DNA from: Mycobacterium paraterrae
Lineage (GTDB): Bacteria > Actinomycetota > Actinomycetes > Mycobacteriales > Mycobacteriaceae
Direction of reading: 5' to 3'
Assembly (NCBI RefSeq): GCF_022430545.2
Contig: NZ_CP092488.2
Location: 3,844,001-3,908,000 of the forward strand
DNA length: 64,000 nucleotides
In this document: in pieces, positions 16,734 through 24,592 of the stretch
How the letters are laid out: every line of letters begins with the position of its first letter
How positions within the stretch are numbered: position 1 is the first letter of the stretch
Program-made: the position numbers and the translations under genes
The notes under the pieces: model-generated
Seen by the model: the letters and a program-made list of their open reading frames with translations, nothing else
What the model was told of the DNA's origin: nothing
Database searches by the model: none

Positions 16734-16762
16734 GACACACTCCTCGGGTAGGGATCGGGATG

Positions 16763-16786
16763 CTTGCACATTCTGGCATATGCAAG
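16763..16786. promoter_or_regulatory. Imperfect palindrome between DUF2631 gene and dxr
   Basis: CTTGCA (16763-16768) and TGCAAG (16781-16786) frame a 24-bp site; an AT at matching inner positions extends each arm to nine bases with one mismatch. It lies in the 90-bp divergent region between DUF2631 and dxr, where an operator or overlapping promoters would be expected. No regulator is indicated. Confidence 0.3.
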
Positions 16787-16823
16787 TTCGTCGGTCGCAC
16801 CGGCAGCGCGGCACAATGAACGG

Positions 16824-18035
16824 GTGACTTTGCACGGTGACGGCGCCGAAACTGCGCCTGGCCGCGGGCTCGGCGGCAGCGGCCGGCTTAAGATCCTGGT
16901 GTTGGGCAGCACCGGTTCCATCGGCACCCAAGCGCTCGAGGTGATCGCCGCCAACCCGGACCGCTTCGAACTGGTCGGCCTGGCGGCCGGGGGCGGGCAT
17001 CCGGAGTTGCTGGCCCGGCAGCGCGCCGAGACGGGGGTGAGCAACCTCGCCGTCGCCGACGAGGCCGCGGCGCAGGCAATCGGTGACGTCACCTACCGGG
17101 GAAGCGACGCCGCGACCCGGCTTATCGAGAACACCGAGGCTGACGTCGTGCTCAACGCGCTGGTCGGTGCGCTCGGCCTACAACCCACCCTTACCGCGCT
17201 GGCTTCCGGCGCCCGTCTGGCGCTGGCCAACAAGGAGTCGCTGATCGCCGGCGGCCCGCTGGTGCTGGCGGCAGCGCAACCCGGCCAGATCGTGCCGGTC
17301 GACTCCGAGCATTCCGCGTTGGCGCAGTGCCTGCGCGGCGGCAGCGCCGACGAGGTCGCCAAACTGGTGCTCACCGCGTCCGGCGGACCATTCCGCGGCT
17401 GGTCGGCCGCCCAGCTCGAAGGCGTCACCCCCGAACAGGCCGGCGCGCATCCGACCTGGTCGATGGGGCCGATGAACACATTGAACTCGGCGTCGCTGGT
17501 CAACAAGGGGCTCGAGCTCATCGAAGCCCACCTGCTGTTCGGCATTCCGTACAGCCGCATCGACGTCGTCGTGCACCCGCAGTCGATCGTGCACTCCATG
17601 GTGACGTTCACCGACGGGTCGACGCTCGCCCAAGCCAGCCCGCCAGACATGAAACTGCCGATCGCGCTGGCTCTGGGCTGGCCGGACCGGGTGCCGGCGG
17701 CCGCCGCGGCCTGCGACTTCTCGACGGTGTCAACCTGGGAGTTCGAGCCGTTGGATGACGCGGTGTTCCCGGCCGTCGCGCTGGCCCGGCAGGCCGGCGA
17801 AACGGGCGGCTGCATGACCGCCGTCTACAACGCCGCGAACGAAGAAGCGGCCGAGGCCTTCCTGGCCGGCCGAATCGGTTTCCCGGCCATCGTGCAGACA
17901 ATCGCCGATGTCCTGAGCGCCGCCGACCAGTGGGCCGCAGAACCCGCTACCGTGGAAGACGTACTCGACGCGCAGCGCTGGGCCCGCGAGCGCGCGCGTA
18001 GTGCGATCACACAGGAGGTTTCACCGGTTCGATGA
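16824..18035 (+). CDS. dxr: 1-deoxy-D-xylulose-5-phosphate reductoisomerase
   Basis: 403 residues from GTG 16824; the ATG at 16764 adds residues with no family resemblance. NADPH-binding 'ILVLGSTGSIGTQALEVI', 'LANKESLIAGGPLV', the metal-binding 'PVDSEHSAL', 'ASGGPFRG', 'HPTWSMGPMNTLNSASLVNKGLELIEAH' and 'YNAANEEAAEAFL' are all present. It carries out the committed step of the MEP isoprenoid pathway (DXP to MEP) and is the fosmidomycin target. It overlaps rip1 by four bases; ispG, another MEP enzyme, follows rip1. Confidence 0.97.
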   Translation: MTLHGDGAETAPGRGLGGSGRLKILVLGSTGSIGTQALEVIAANPDRFELVGLAAGGGHPELLARQRAETGVSNLAVADEAAAQAIGDVTYRGSDAATRLIENTEADVVLNALVGALGLQPTLTALASGARLALANKESLIAGGPLVLAAAQPGQIVPVDSEHSALAQCLRGGSADEVAKLVLTASGGPFRGWSAAQLEGVTPEQAGAHPTWSMGPMNTLNSASLVNKGLELIEAHLLFGIPYSRIDVVVHPQSIVHSMVTFTDGSTLAQASPPDMKLPIALALGWPDRVPAAAAACDFSTVSTWEFEPLDDAVFPAVALARQAGETGGCMTAVYNAANEEAAEAFLAGRIGFPAIVQTIADVLSAADQWAAEPATVEDVLDAQRWARERARSAITQEVSPVR

Positions 18036-19240
18036 TGTTCGTAATCGGCATCGTGCTGTTTGCACTGGCCATCCTGATATCCGTGGCGCTGCACGAATGC
18101 GGCCACATGTGGGTCGCCCTGGGCACCGGGATGAAGGTCCGCCGTTACTTCGTGGGCTTCGGTCCGACCCTGTGGTCGACCCGCCGCGGCGAGACCGAAT
18201 ACGGCCTCAAGGCGATCCCGGCCGGGGGCTTTTGCGACATCGCCGGCATGACGTCGGTCGAGGAATTACAGCCTGACGAGCACGACCGCGCCATGTACAG
18301 GCAGAAGACCTGGAAGCGCGTCGCGGTGTTGTTCGCCGGACCGGGCATGAACTTCGTCATCGGCCTGGTACTGATCTACGCCATCGCGGTGACGTGGGGC
18401 CTGCCCAACCTGCACCCCACGGCGGTCATCGGCCAAACTGCCTGCGCGGCAAGCGAGCTCAAGCAGGGCGACTTCGAGAAGTGCGCCGGCGACGGTCCGG
18501 CGGCTGCCGCCGGGATTCGCGCCGGCGACGTGGTGCTCAAGGTCAACGGCACCCCGGTGTCCGATTTCTCCGACATGGCCGGAGTGGTGCAGAAACTGCG
18601 CGGCACCGTTCCCGTCGTCATCAAGCGCGACGGTCAGACCATGACCAAGTACGTCGACATTCAGCAGAAGCAGCGCTGGGTAACCACCGGCAAAGGCGGC
18701 GGTGCGAAGCCTGCCACGATCGGCGTGATGGGGGTAGTGGGCACCCAGCCTGGGCCCACCCACTACAACCTGGTCAGCGCGGTACCCGGCACGCTGAGCT
18801 TCACCGGCAATCTGACTGTGCTGCTGGGCAAGTCGCTGGTCGCCATCCCCACCAAGATCGGCGCGCTTGTCCACGCCATCGGCGGTGGCGAGCGTTCCCT
18901 CGACACTCCGATCAGTGTCGTCGGGGCAAGCATCATCGGTGGAGACACCGTCAATCACGGTGTCTGGATGGCCTTCTGGTTGTTTTTGGCTCAGTTGAAC
19001 TTCATTCTGGGCGTCATCAACCTGTTGCCGTTACTGCCCTTCGACGGCGGCCACATCGCGATCGCGCTGTATGAGAAGTTGCGCAACCTCGTAAGGTCGG
19101 CCCGCGGCAAAGTCGCGGCGGCACCGGTGAACTACCTCAAACTGATGCCGGCAACTTACGTAGTCCTGGTTCTGGTGGTCGGCTACATGCTGTTGACGGT
19201 GACCGCAGACGTGGTCAACCCAATCAGGCTTTTCCAATAG
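18032..19240 (+). CDS. rip1: Site-2 intramembrane zinc metalloprotease
   Basis: 402 residues. The first membrane segment contains the H21-E-C-G-H25 zinc motif; a PDZ-like domain occupies about residues 120-230 ('GDGPAAAAGIRAGDVVLKVNG'); the C-terminal membrane segment has 'NLLPLLPFDGGH', where Asp is the third zinc ligand. In M. tuberculosis Rip1 cleaves anti-sigma factors (RskA, RslA, RsmA) and other membrane substrates, controlling envelope-stress responses. The order dxr-rip1-ispG is conserved in mycobacteria, and the start overlaps the dxr stop. Confidence 0.95.
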   Translation: MMFVIGIVLFALAILISVALHECGHMWVALGTGMKVRRYFVGFGPTLWSTRRGETEYGLKAIPAGGFCDIAGMTSVEELQPDEHDRAMYRQKTWKRVAVLFAGPGMNFVIGLVLIYAIAVTWGLPNLHPTAVIGQTACAASELKQGDFEKCAGDGPAAAAGIRAGDVVLKVNGTPVSDFSDMAGVVQKLRGTVPVVIKRDGQTMTKYVDIQQKQRWVTTGKGGGAKPATIGVMGVVGTQPGPTHYNLVSAVPGTLSFTGNLTVLLGKSLVAIPTKIGALVHAIGGGERSLDTPISVVGASIIGGDTVNHGVWMAFWLFLAQLNFILGVINLLPLLPFDGGHIAIALYEKLRNLVRSARGKVAAAPVNYLKLMPATYVVLVLVVGYMLLTVTADVVNPIRLFQ

Positions 19241-19248
19241 GAGAGATA

Positions 19249-20406
19249 GTGACCACAGGTCTGGGTATGCCAGCCGCCCCGGCGCCCACATTGGCGCCGC
19301 GGCGCAAGACGCGACAACTGATGGTCCGGGATGTCGGCGTGGGAAGTGACCACCCCATTTCGGTGCAGTCGATGTGCACCACCAAGACCCACGACGTCAA
19401 CTCGACCCTTCAGCAGATCGCCGAACTGACCGCCGCCGGTTGCGACATCGTCCGGGTCGCTTGCCCCCGTCAAGAAGACGCCGACGCTCTCGCCGCGATC
19501 GCCAAGAAGAGTCAGATACCGGTCATCGCGGACATCCACTTCCAACCGAAGTACATCTTCGCTGCAATCGACGCCGGGTGCGCCGCCGTCCGGGTAAACC
19601 CCGGCAACATCAAGGAATTCGACGGCCGCGTGGGCGAAGTCGCGAAAGCCGCCGGTGCAGCGGGCATTCCGATCCGTATCGGCGTCAACGCCGGATCGCT
19701 GGACAAGCGGTTCATGGAGAAGTACGGCAAGGCGACTCCCGAGGCGCTCGTCGAGTCCGCCCTGTGGGAAGCATCGCTGTTCGAAGAGCACGGCTTCGGC
19801 AACATCAAGATCAGCGTCAAGCACAACGACCCGGTGGTGATGGTCGCGGCCTATGAGCAGCTCGCCGCACAATGCGACTACCCGTTGCACCTGGGCGTCA
19901 CCGAGGCCGGCCCGGCGTTTCAGGGCACCATCAAGTCGGCCGTCGCGTTCGGTGCGCTGTTGTCGCGGGGGATCGGCGACACCATCCGGGTGTCGCTGTC
20001 GGCGCCGCCGGTCGAAGAAGTCAAGGTCGGCACCCAGATCCTGGAGTCGCTGAACCTGCGGCCCCGCGGGCTCGAGATCGTGTCGTGTCCGTCGTGCGGG
20101 CGCGCGCAGGTCGACGTCTACAGCCTGGCCAACGAAGTCACCGCCGGCCTCGACGGGCTCGACGTCCCGCTGCGCGTGGCCGTGATGGGTTGCGTCGTCA
20201 ATGGGCCGGGGGAGGCGCGCGAGGCCGACCTCGGTGTCGCGTCGGGCAACGGCAAGGGCCAGATCTTCGTCCGTGGCGAAGTGATCAAGACGGTGCCCGA
20301 GGCGCAGATCGTCGAGACATTGATCGAAGAGGCAATGCGATTGGCCAACGAATCGGGAGCTGAAGGATCAACGGCAAGCGGTTCGCCAGTTGTAACCGTA
20401 AGCTGA
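19249..20406 (+). CDS. ispG: 4-hydroxy-3-methylbut-2-enyl-diphosphate synthase (flavodoxin)
   Basis: 385 residues from GTG 19249, with GGAGAG immediately upstream. The TIM-barrel N-terminal part has 'HPISVQSMCTTKTHDV' and 'ADIHFQPKYIFAAI'; the C-terminal reductase part has iron-sulfur cysteines in 'SCPSCGR' and 'GCVVNGPGEAREADLG'. It converts MEcPP to HMBPP using a [4Fe-4S] cluster. It completes a set with dxr two genes upstream and is eight bases after rip1, so it is almost certainly in the same operon. Confidence 0.97.
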   Translation: MTTGLGMPAAPAPTLAPRRKTRQLMVRDVGVGSDHPISVQSMCTTKTHDVNSTLQQIAELTAAGCDIVRVACPRQEDADALAAIAKKSQIPVIADIHFQPKYIFAAIDAGCAAVRVNPGNIKEFDGRVGEVAKAAGAAGIPIRIGVNAGSLDKRFMEKYGKATPEALVESALWEASLFEEHGFGNIKISVKHNDPVVMVAAYEQLAAQCDYPLHLGVTEAGPAFQGTIKSAVAFGALLSRGIGDTIRVSLSAPPVEEVKVGTQILESLNLRPRGLEIVSCPSCGRAQVDVYSLANEVTAGLDGLDVPLRVAVMGCVVNGPGEAREADLGVASGNGKGQIFVRGEVIKTVPEAQIVETLIEEAMRLANESGAEGSTASGSPVVTVS

Positions 20407-20449
20407 CGGTGGCCTTATCCGGCCTCGATCCGTCGCAGAAAGAGTCAGC

Positions 20450-21301
20450 ATGTCGGCTCCACCCATCCGCCGCGTCAGCGAGCGACGGGTGTCAGTTGTG
20501 CGCGACGGCGCCGCGGTGCGCCGGGTTTTCGACGCCGACCCGGTCGGCTCCTGCATGGTCGCCGCCAGGGTGGCCGATTACGGCATGGATCCCAACTCGA
20601 TCGGTGGGGAGCTGTGGACGCGTCGCGGTCCCGACGAGTCGCTGTGCTACGCCGGCGCCAATCTCATTCCGCTGCGCGGCGAGCTCACCGACCTCTACGC
20701 CTTCGCCGACGCGGCGCTGACCGGATCGCGGCGCTGCTCGTCGCTGGTCGGGAGGGCTGAGTTGGTGATGCCGATGTGGCACCGGCTCGAGCCGGCCTGG
20801 GGTCCGGCCCGCGATGTGCGTGACAATCAGCCGTTGATGTCCCTGACCACGATGCCGACCTGTGCGATCGACCCCGGTGTGCGGCAGGTCAAGCCGGACG
20901 AACTGGACAGCTACCTGGTCGCGGCGATCGACATGTTCATCGGCGAGGTCGGCGTCGACCCGCGGCTCGGTGACGGTGGCCGTGGCTACCGCAGACGGGT
21001 GGCCAGCCTGATCGCGGCCGGCCGGGCATGGGCCCGCTTCGAAAACGGCGAGGTGGTCTTCAAGGCCGAGGTCGGGTCGCAATCGCCGACGGTCAGCCAG
21101 ATCCAAGGGGTTTGGGTGCATCCGGAGTGGCGTGGTCGTGGACTCGGGACCGCGGGAACAGCGACGCTGTCGGCGGTTATCGTCGGCACCGGGCGCACGG
21201 CCAGCTTGTACGTCAACAACTTCAACACAGTCGCGCGGGCGACGTACGACCGCATCGGCTTCACCGAGGTCGGCACCTTCGCCACGATTCTGCTCGACTA
21301 A
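20450..21301 (+). CDS. GNAT N-acetyltransferase with DUF4081 N-terminal domain
   Basis: 283 residues; ATG 20450. Residues ~15-130 match the DUF4081 segment found in actinobacterial acetyltransferases, and ~140-283 are a GNAT fold: 'IQGVWVHPEWRGRGLGTAG' is motif A with the acetyl-CoA pyrophosphate loop (R-G-x-G-x-G), and 'SLYVNNFNTVARATYDRIGFTEVG' is motif B. It corresponds to Rv2867c, which also follows gcpE/ispG. Substrate is not known. No signal peptide or membrane segment. Confidence 0.88.
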   Translation: MSAPPIRRVSERRVSVVRDGAAVRRVFDADPVGSCMVAARVADYGMDPNSIGGELWTRRGPDESLCYAGANLIPLRGELTDLYAFADAALTGSRRCSSLVGRAELVMPMWHRLEPAWGPARDVRDNQPLMSLTTMPTCAIDPGVRQVKPDELDSYLVAAIDMFIGEVGVDPRLGDGGRGYRRRVASLIAAGRAWARFENGEVVFKAEVGSQSPTVSQIQGVWVHPEWRGRGLGTAGTATLSAVIVGTGRTASLYVNNFNTVARATYDRIGFTEVGTFATILLD

Positions 21302-21316
21302 TTCGGCCCGCGTCTA

Positions 21317-21395
21317 CCGAGTGTGAATCGTTGGCGACGACAGGCCGCTGACGGCCGCGCAGTGCGCACACTCGTCGCCTCCGACTCACACTCGG
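21317..21395. repeat. 79-bp intergenic palindromic element
   Basis: Two 24-bp inverted arms, 21317-21340 and 21372-21395, match at 21 of 24 positions; each has CCGAGTGTGA, six bases, then GGCGACGA. The 31-bp centre contains its own GGCCG-CTGA-CGGCC hairpin and a GTGCGCAC palindrome. It fills the gap between the GNAT gene and the penicillin-binding lipoprotein gene, both on the + strand. It could act as a terminator or be a REP/MITE-like dispersed repeat; only one copy was noticed in this window. Confidence 0.7.
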
Positions 21396-21463
21396 CTCGA
21401 TAACGAGTTTGTCTCGGTGCGCCTCCGCCGCATCGAGGCTGCGTCTTTCTAACATCAGCCACA

Positions 21464-23278
21464 ATGGCAACAAAATTCACATTCGCATCAGCTGCCACAG
21501 TCGGTGTGGCGGTGTTGATCACGTCCGCGATGTCGGCCTGCACGCCGAAACAGGAAGGGCCTGCACCGGCGGCCCAGAAGTTCTTCACCGCGCTGGCCAC
21601 CGGTGACACCGGGGCGGCGGCCGACCTCAGCGACAACCCCAGTGACGCGCGTGAGGCGCTCAATGCCGCGTGGGCCGGCCTGCAGGCGAGCCATCTGGAC
21701 ACCCAGATCACTGGATCGAAGTATGCCGAGGACACCGGTTCGGTCAGCTATCGCTACACCTGGCATCTGCCGAAGAATCGGATGTGGGCCTACGACGGCC
21801 AGCTGAAAATGGCCCGCTACGAAGGTCATTGGCAGGTGCGCTGGAGCAGCACCGACCTTCATCCGCGCCTCGGTGAGCATCAGACGCTCGCCCTGCGGGC
21901 CGACCCGCCCAAACGGGCCTCGGTCAACGAGGTCGGCGGTACCGACGTTCTGGCACCCGGCTACCTCTACCACTACACGCTGGACGCATCGAAGGCCGGC
22001 GCGTTCCTGATCAGCACCGCCCGATCGGTGGTCGACGCGCTGCACCCCCTCGACGACACGCTCAACGACCCGCAGCGCCTGGCCGAGCAGGCGAGCGGCA
22101 CCGGCAAGCCAGTCGACCTGATCACGCTGCGCACCGACGACAACAACCGCATCGCCCCAGCGCTGAACAGCCTGCCCGGCGTCGTGATCACACCGCAGGC
22201 CGAGCTACTGCCGACCGACTACCACTTCGCGCCGGCCCTGATCAACCAGGTGAAGAAGTCGGTGATCGAGCAACTCGACGGTGAGGCGGGCTGGCGGGTC
22301 GTCAGCATCAACCAGAACAACGTCGATTTGGCTGTGCTGCACGAGGTTCCGCCCGCACCGGCCCCGTCGGTATCGATCAGCCTGGACCGCGCCGTGCAGA
22401 ACGCCGCTCAGCGGGCGGTGGACAATCAGAGCCGGCAGGCGATGATCGTGGTGATCAAGCCGTCTACGGGGGAGATCCTCGCTGTCGCACAGAATTCCGC
22501 GGCCGACGCAATCGGTCCGCTTGCCACCACCGGGCTCTACCCGCCGGGGTCGACGTTCAAGATGGTCACCGCGGGCGCGGCGCTCGAGCGTGACATGGCA
22601 AGCCCCAACACGCTTTTGGGCTGCCCGGGTCATCTCGACATCGGGCAGCGGGTGGTCCCCAACTACGGCGGATTCGATCTGGGCGTGGTGCCGATGTCGC
22701 GCGCATTCGCCAGTTCCTGCAACACCACCTTCGCGCAATTGGCCAGCCAGATGCCGCCGCGCGGGCTGAGTCAGGCTGCCAACCAATACGGGATAGGCCT
22801 GGATTACCAGATCGACGGCATCAGCACGGTGACCGGCTCGGTGCCGCCGACCGTCGACATGGCCGAGCGCACCGAGGACGGTTTCGGTCAGGGCAAAGTG
22901 TTGGCCTCGCCGTTCGGCATGGCGATGGTCGCGGCGACGGTGGCCGCCGGAAAGACCCCGGTGCCCAAGCTCATTGAGGGACGCCCGACGACGATCACCG
23001 GTGACAGCACGCCGATCACCGAGAAGATGGTTGAGGGGCTGCGTCCGATGATGCGGCTGGTGGTGACCAATGGCACCGCGAAGGAGATCGCCGGCTGCGG
23101 CGAGGTCTACGGCAAGACCGGTGAGGCCGAGTTTCCCGGCGGATCGCACTCCTGGTTCGCGGGGTACCGCGGTGATCTGGCCTTCGCGTCGTTGATTGTG
23201 GGCGGCGGCAGTTCGGAGTATGCCGTTCGGATGACCAAGTTCATGTTCGAGTCGATGCCCGGCGACTATCTGGCCTGA
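21464..23278 (+). CDS. Penicillin-binding lipoprotein (transpeptidase, MecA-N-type domain)
   Basis: 604 residues. An N-terminal hydrophobic segment ends in a lipobox-like M-S-A-C (about residue 26), so it is probably an outer-leaflet lipoprotein. Residues ~35-150 resemble the NTF2-like MecA N-terminal domain, then a dimerisation region, then the transpeptidase domain: S363-T-F-K366 (nucleophile and base), S418-C-N420 and K551-T-G553. These three motifs in order define a class B D,D-transpeptidase that cross-links peptidoglycan and is acylated by beta-lactams. It corresponds to Rv2864c. A strong hairpin terminator follows 31 bases after the stop. Confidence 0.93.
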   Translation: MATKFTFASAATVGVAVLITSAMSACTPKQEGPAPAAQKFFTALATGDTGAAADLSDNPSDAREALNAAWAGLQASHLDTQITGSKYAEDTGSVSYRYTWHLPKNRMWAYDGQLKMARYEGHWQVRWSSTDLHPRLGEHQTLALRADPPKRASVNEVGGTDVLAPGYLYHYTLDASKAGAFLISTARSVVDALHPLDDTLNDPQRLAEQASGTGKPVDLITLRTDDNNRIAPALNSLPGVVITPQAELLPTDYHFAPALINQVKKSVIEQLDGEAGWRVVSINQNNVDLAVLHEVPPAPAPSVSISLDRAVQNAAQRAVDNQSRQAMIVVIKPSTGEILAVAQNSAADAIGPLATTGLYPPGSTFKMVTAGAALERDMASPNTLLGCPGHLDIGQRVVPNYGGFDLGVVPMSRAFASSCNTTFAQLASQMPPRGLSQAANQYGIGLDYQIDGISTVTGSVPPTVDMAERTEDGFGQGKVLASPFGMAMVAATVAAGKTPVPKLIEGRPTTITGDSTPITEKMVEGLRPMMRLVVTNGTAKEIAGCGEVYGKTGEAEFPGGSHSWFAGYRGDLAFASLIVGGGSSEYAVRMTKFMFESMPGDYLA

Positions 23279-23309
23279 ATCTGTCTCGGCCGCAATGGCT
23301 TAGACAAAG

Positions 23310-23344
23310 CTGTCGCCCGGCCGCGAGGGGCGACCGGGCGACAG
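23310..23344. terminator. Bidirectional-looking intrinsic terminator
   Basis: CTGTCGCCCGG (23310-23320) and CCGGGCGACAG (23334-23344) form a perfect 11-bp stem with a 13-base loop, followed by GGTTTTGTTT and preceded by ACAAAG. It sits between the convergent penicillin-binding lipoprotein gene and the repeat-protein gene and can serve the former directly. Confidence 0.85.
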
Positions 23345-23416
23345 GGTTTTGTTTCGCCGAGCTCGCAGACTCCAGGGGCTCTGGGTTAATCCGATGCTGG
23401 CTCGACGTCTGGCGTC

Positions 23417-23454
23417 TGGACCGGTGGGGAAGACCCCCCTTCCCCACCGATCCA
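23417..23454 (-). terminator. Long hairpin downstream of the repeat-protein gene
   Basis: A 16-bp stem with one mismatch (core GGTGGGGAAG, 23423-23432, with CTTCCCCACC, 23439-23448) and a six-base loop lies 36 bases beyond the stop of the minus-strand gene. No T-tract follows, as is common for mycobacterial terminators. Confidence 0.65.
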
Positions 23455-23489
23455 GACCACCACCCCTCATCGAGGTGGAATCACATGGA

Positions 23490-24443
23490 TCAGATGGCCG
23501 ACGCGACTGACGCCGGAGCCTCACCCAACAGAATGTCGATCAACGGGGTCAGAACGAAGTTCAGGCCCGTCGGGGTGAGCAGGCCGTAGTCCAGGCCGGT
23601 GGCCAGGTAGCCCAGGAAGTCATCCGGAACCAGGTAGGCGCCGCCGCTGTCAGCGATGGTGCCGGTGATGCCGGTTGACACCTGCTCGTAGAAGGCGCTG
23701 GGGTCAATGGCGTTGATCAGGTTCGTCAACCCGTGCTCGAACGGCGCTTCTTCGAAGGCCACGACGTCGTTGTAGAAGATCTGGTACTGCTCGGGGTTGG
23801 CCAGTGCGGCGTTGACGTCGAACAGGTGGTTCGCCGCCCCCTGAGCACCTTCAGCGCCGAACAACGTGGTGTAGGCGTCGCCCGGAGCGTAGGTGTCGAC
23901 GTACGGGGTGTCGACGGCTGCTGCCGCGGCACCCGCCGGTGGCTCACCTAGCAGAATGTCGATTAGCGGGGTGAGCACGTAGTTCAAGCCTGTCGGGGTC
24001 AGCAGACCATAGTCCAGGCCCGTGGCGAGGTATCCCAGCGCGTCGTCGGGAACCAGGTAGGCGCCGCCGCTTTCAGCGATGGTGCCAGTGACACCGGCCG
24101 TCGTCTGCTCGTAGAAGGCGCTGGGGTCGATCGCGTTGATCAGGTTCGAAATCCCGTGCTCGAACGGCGCTTCTTCGAATGCGTGAACGTCGTTGACGAA
24201 GATCTGGTATTCGGCCGGGTTGGCGAGCGCCGCATTCACGTCCAGCAGGTGGTTGTCTGCGCCTTGAGTGCCCGCTGCGCCGAACAATTCCGCGTAGGCG
24301 TCATTCGGGCCGTAGGGGTCGACGAACGGTGCGGCGTTCGCGGCGCCCATACCGAGGGCCGCCGTCGCAATTGCACCCCCTACCGCGGTGGTGAAAGTGA
24401 ACGCGGCGCGAGGGCCCCGTCCGTTAAACTGCTTGCGACTCAT
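23490..24443 (-). CDS. Secreted protein of two near-identical 130-residue repeats
   Basis: 317 residues; ATG 24441-24443 with GGAGG seven bases upstream. A basic N-terminus and hydrophobic stretch end in G-A-A-N-A-A, a likely signal-peptidase site near residue 37. Two repeats follow, about 40-169 and 181-310 (offset 141), highly similar throughout; each has 'DAY..LFGA.G.QGA.NHL', 'DVNAALANP', 'EEAPFEHG', 'NLINAIDPSAFYEQ', 'SGGAYLVPDD' and 'LGYLATGLDYGLLTPTGLN'. I do not recognise the family; it has no catalytic motif or cysteine that I can see. Its start codon is embedded in a 16-bp stem and overlaps the stop of an upstream mini-ORF, implying controlled translation. Two hairpins lie beyond its 3' end. 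Confidence 0.85.
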   Translation of the reverse strand: MSRKQFNGRGPRAAFTFTTAVGGAIATAALGMGAANAAPFVDPYGPNDAYAELFGAAGTQGADNHLLDVNAALANPAEYQIFVNDVHAFEEAPFEHGISNLINAIDPSAFYEQTTAGVTGTIAESGGAYLVPDDALGYLATGLDYGLLTPTGLNYVLTPLIDILLGEPPAGAAAAAVDTPYVDTYAPGDAYTTLFGAEGAQGAANHLFDVNAALANPEQYQIFYNDVVAFEEAPFEHGLTNLINAIDPSAFYEQVSTGITGTIADSGGAYLVPDDFLGYLATGLDYGLLTPTGLNFVLTPLIDILLGEAPASVASAI

Positions 24444-24522
24444 GTGCGAGCCTCCAATCTAGGTGTCTGTCCTTGTGGATTGTGGGGTTGCCGCCCCACA
24501 GCCGATGGCTCGCACATGAGTC
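24437..24522 (-). promoter_or_regulatory. Perfect 16-bp inverted repeat enclosing both start codons of the leader
   Basis: GACTCATGTGCGAGCC (24437-24452) and its exact reverse complement (24507-24522) can pair across a 54-base loop in the minus-strand mRNA. The 5' arm contains the upstream ORF's ATG, the 3' arm the main gene's ATG. Inside the loop TGTGGGG/CCCCACA (24481-24500) forms a second hairpin. The structure would hide the start sites until ribosomes or a ligand open it. Confidence 0.75.
24440..24517 (-). CDS. 25-residue upstream ORF coupled to the repeat-protein gene
   Basis: ATG 24515-24517 to TGA 24440-24442; the peptide begins M-C-E-P-S-A-V-G-R-Q. AGGGGGAG (24526-24533) lies eight bases before the ATG, an excellent ribosome site. 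The TGA overlaps the main ATG (24441-24443) by two bases. Translation would unfold the 16-bp stem and deliver ribosomes to the main start. One Cys codon at position 2 and four Pro codons are the only hints of a stalling signal. Confidence 0.6.
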   Translation of the reverse strand: MCEPSAVGRQPHNPQGQTPRLEART

Positions 24523-24564
24523 TTTCTCCCCCTCATGGCGGACGAGCCGTCCGACGAAACGAAG

Positions 24565-24592
24565 CTTATAACAACTATCGAAGCTTTGTTAA
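24565..24592 (-). promoter_or_regulatory. Sigma-A-like promoter for the uORF/repeat-protein transcript
   Basis: On the minus strand TTAACA (24587-24592) and TATAAG (24565-24570) are separated by 16 bases, close to TTGACA/TATAAT. Transcription would begin near 24558, about 40 bases before the upstream ORF start, making a ~115-base leader. Prediction from sequence only. Confidence 0.55.

Noticed and set aside
16734..17000. N-terminal extension of the DUF2631 frame
   Set aside because: It is antisense to dxr and has no family resemblance; a good Shine-Dalgarno precedes the GTG at 16733.
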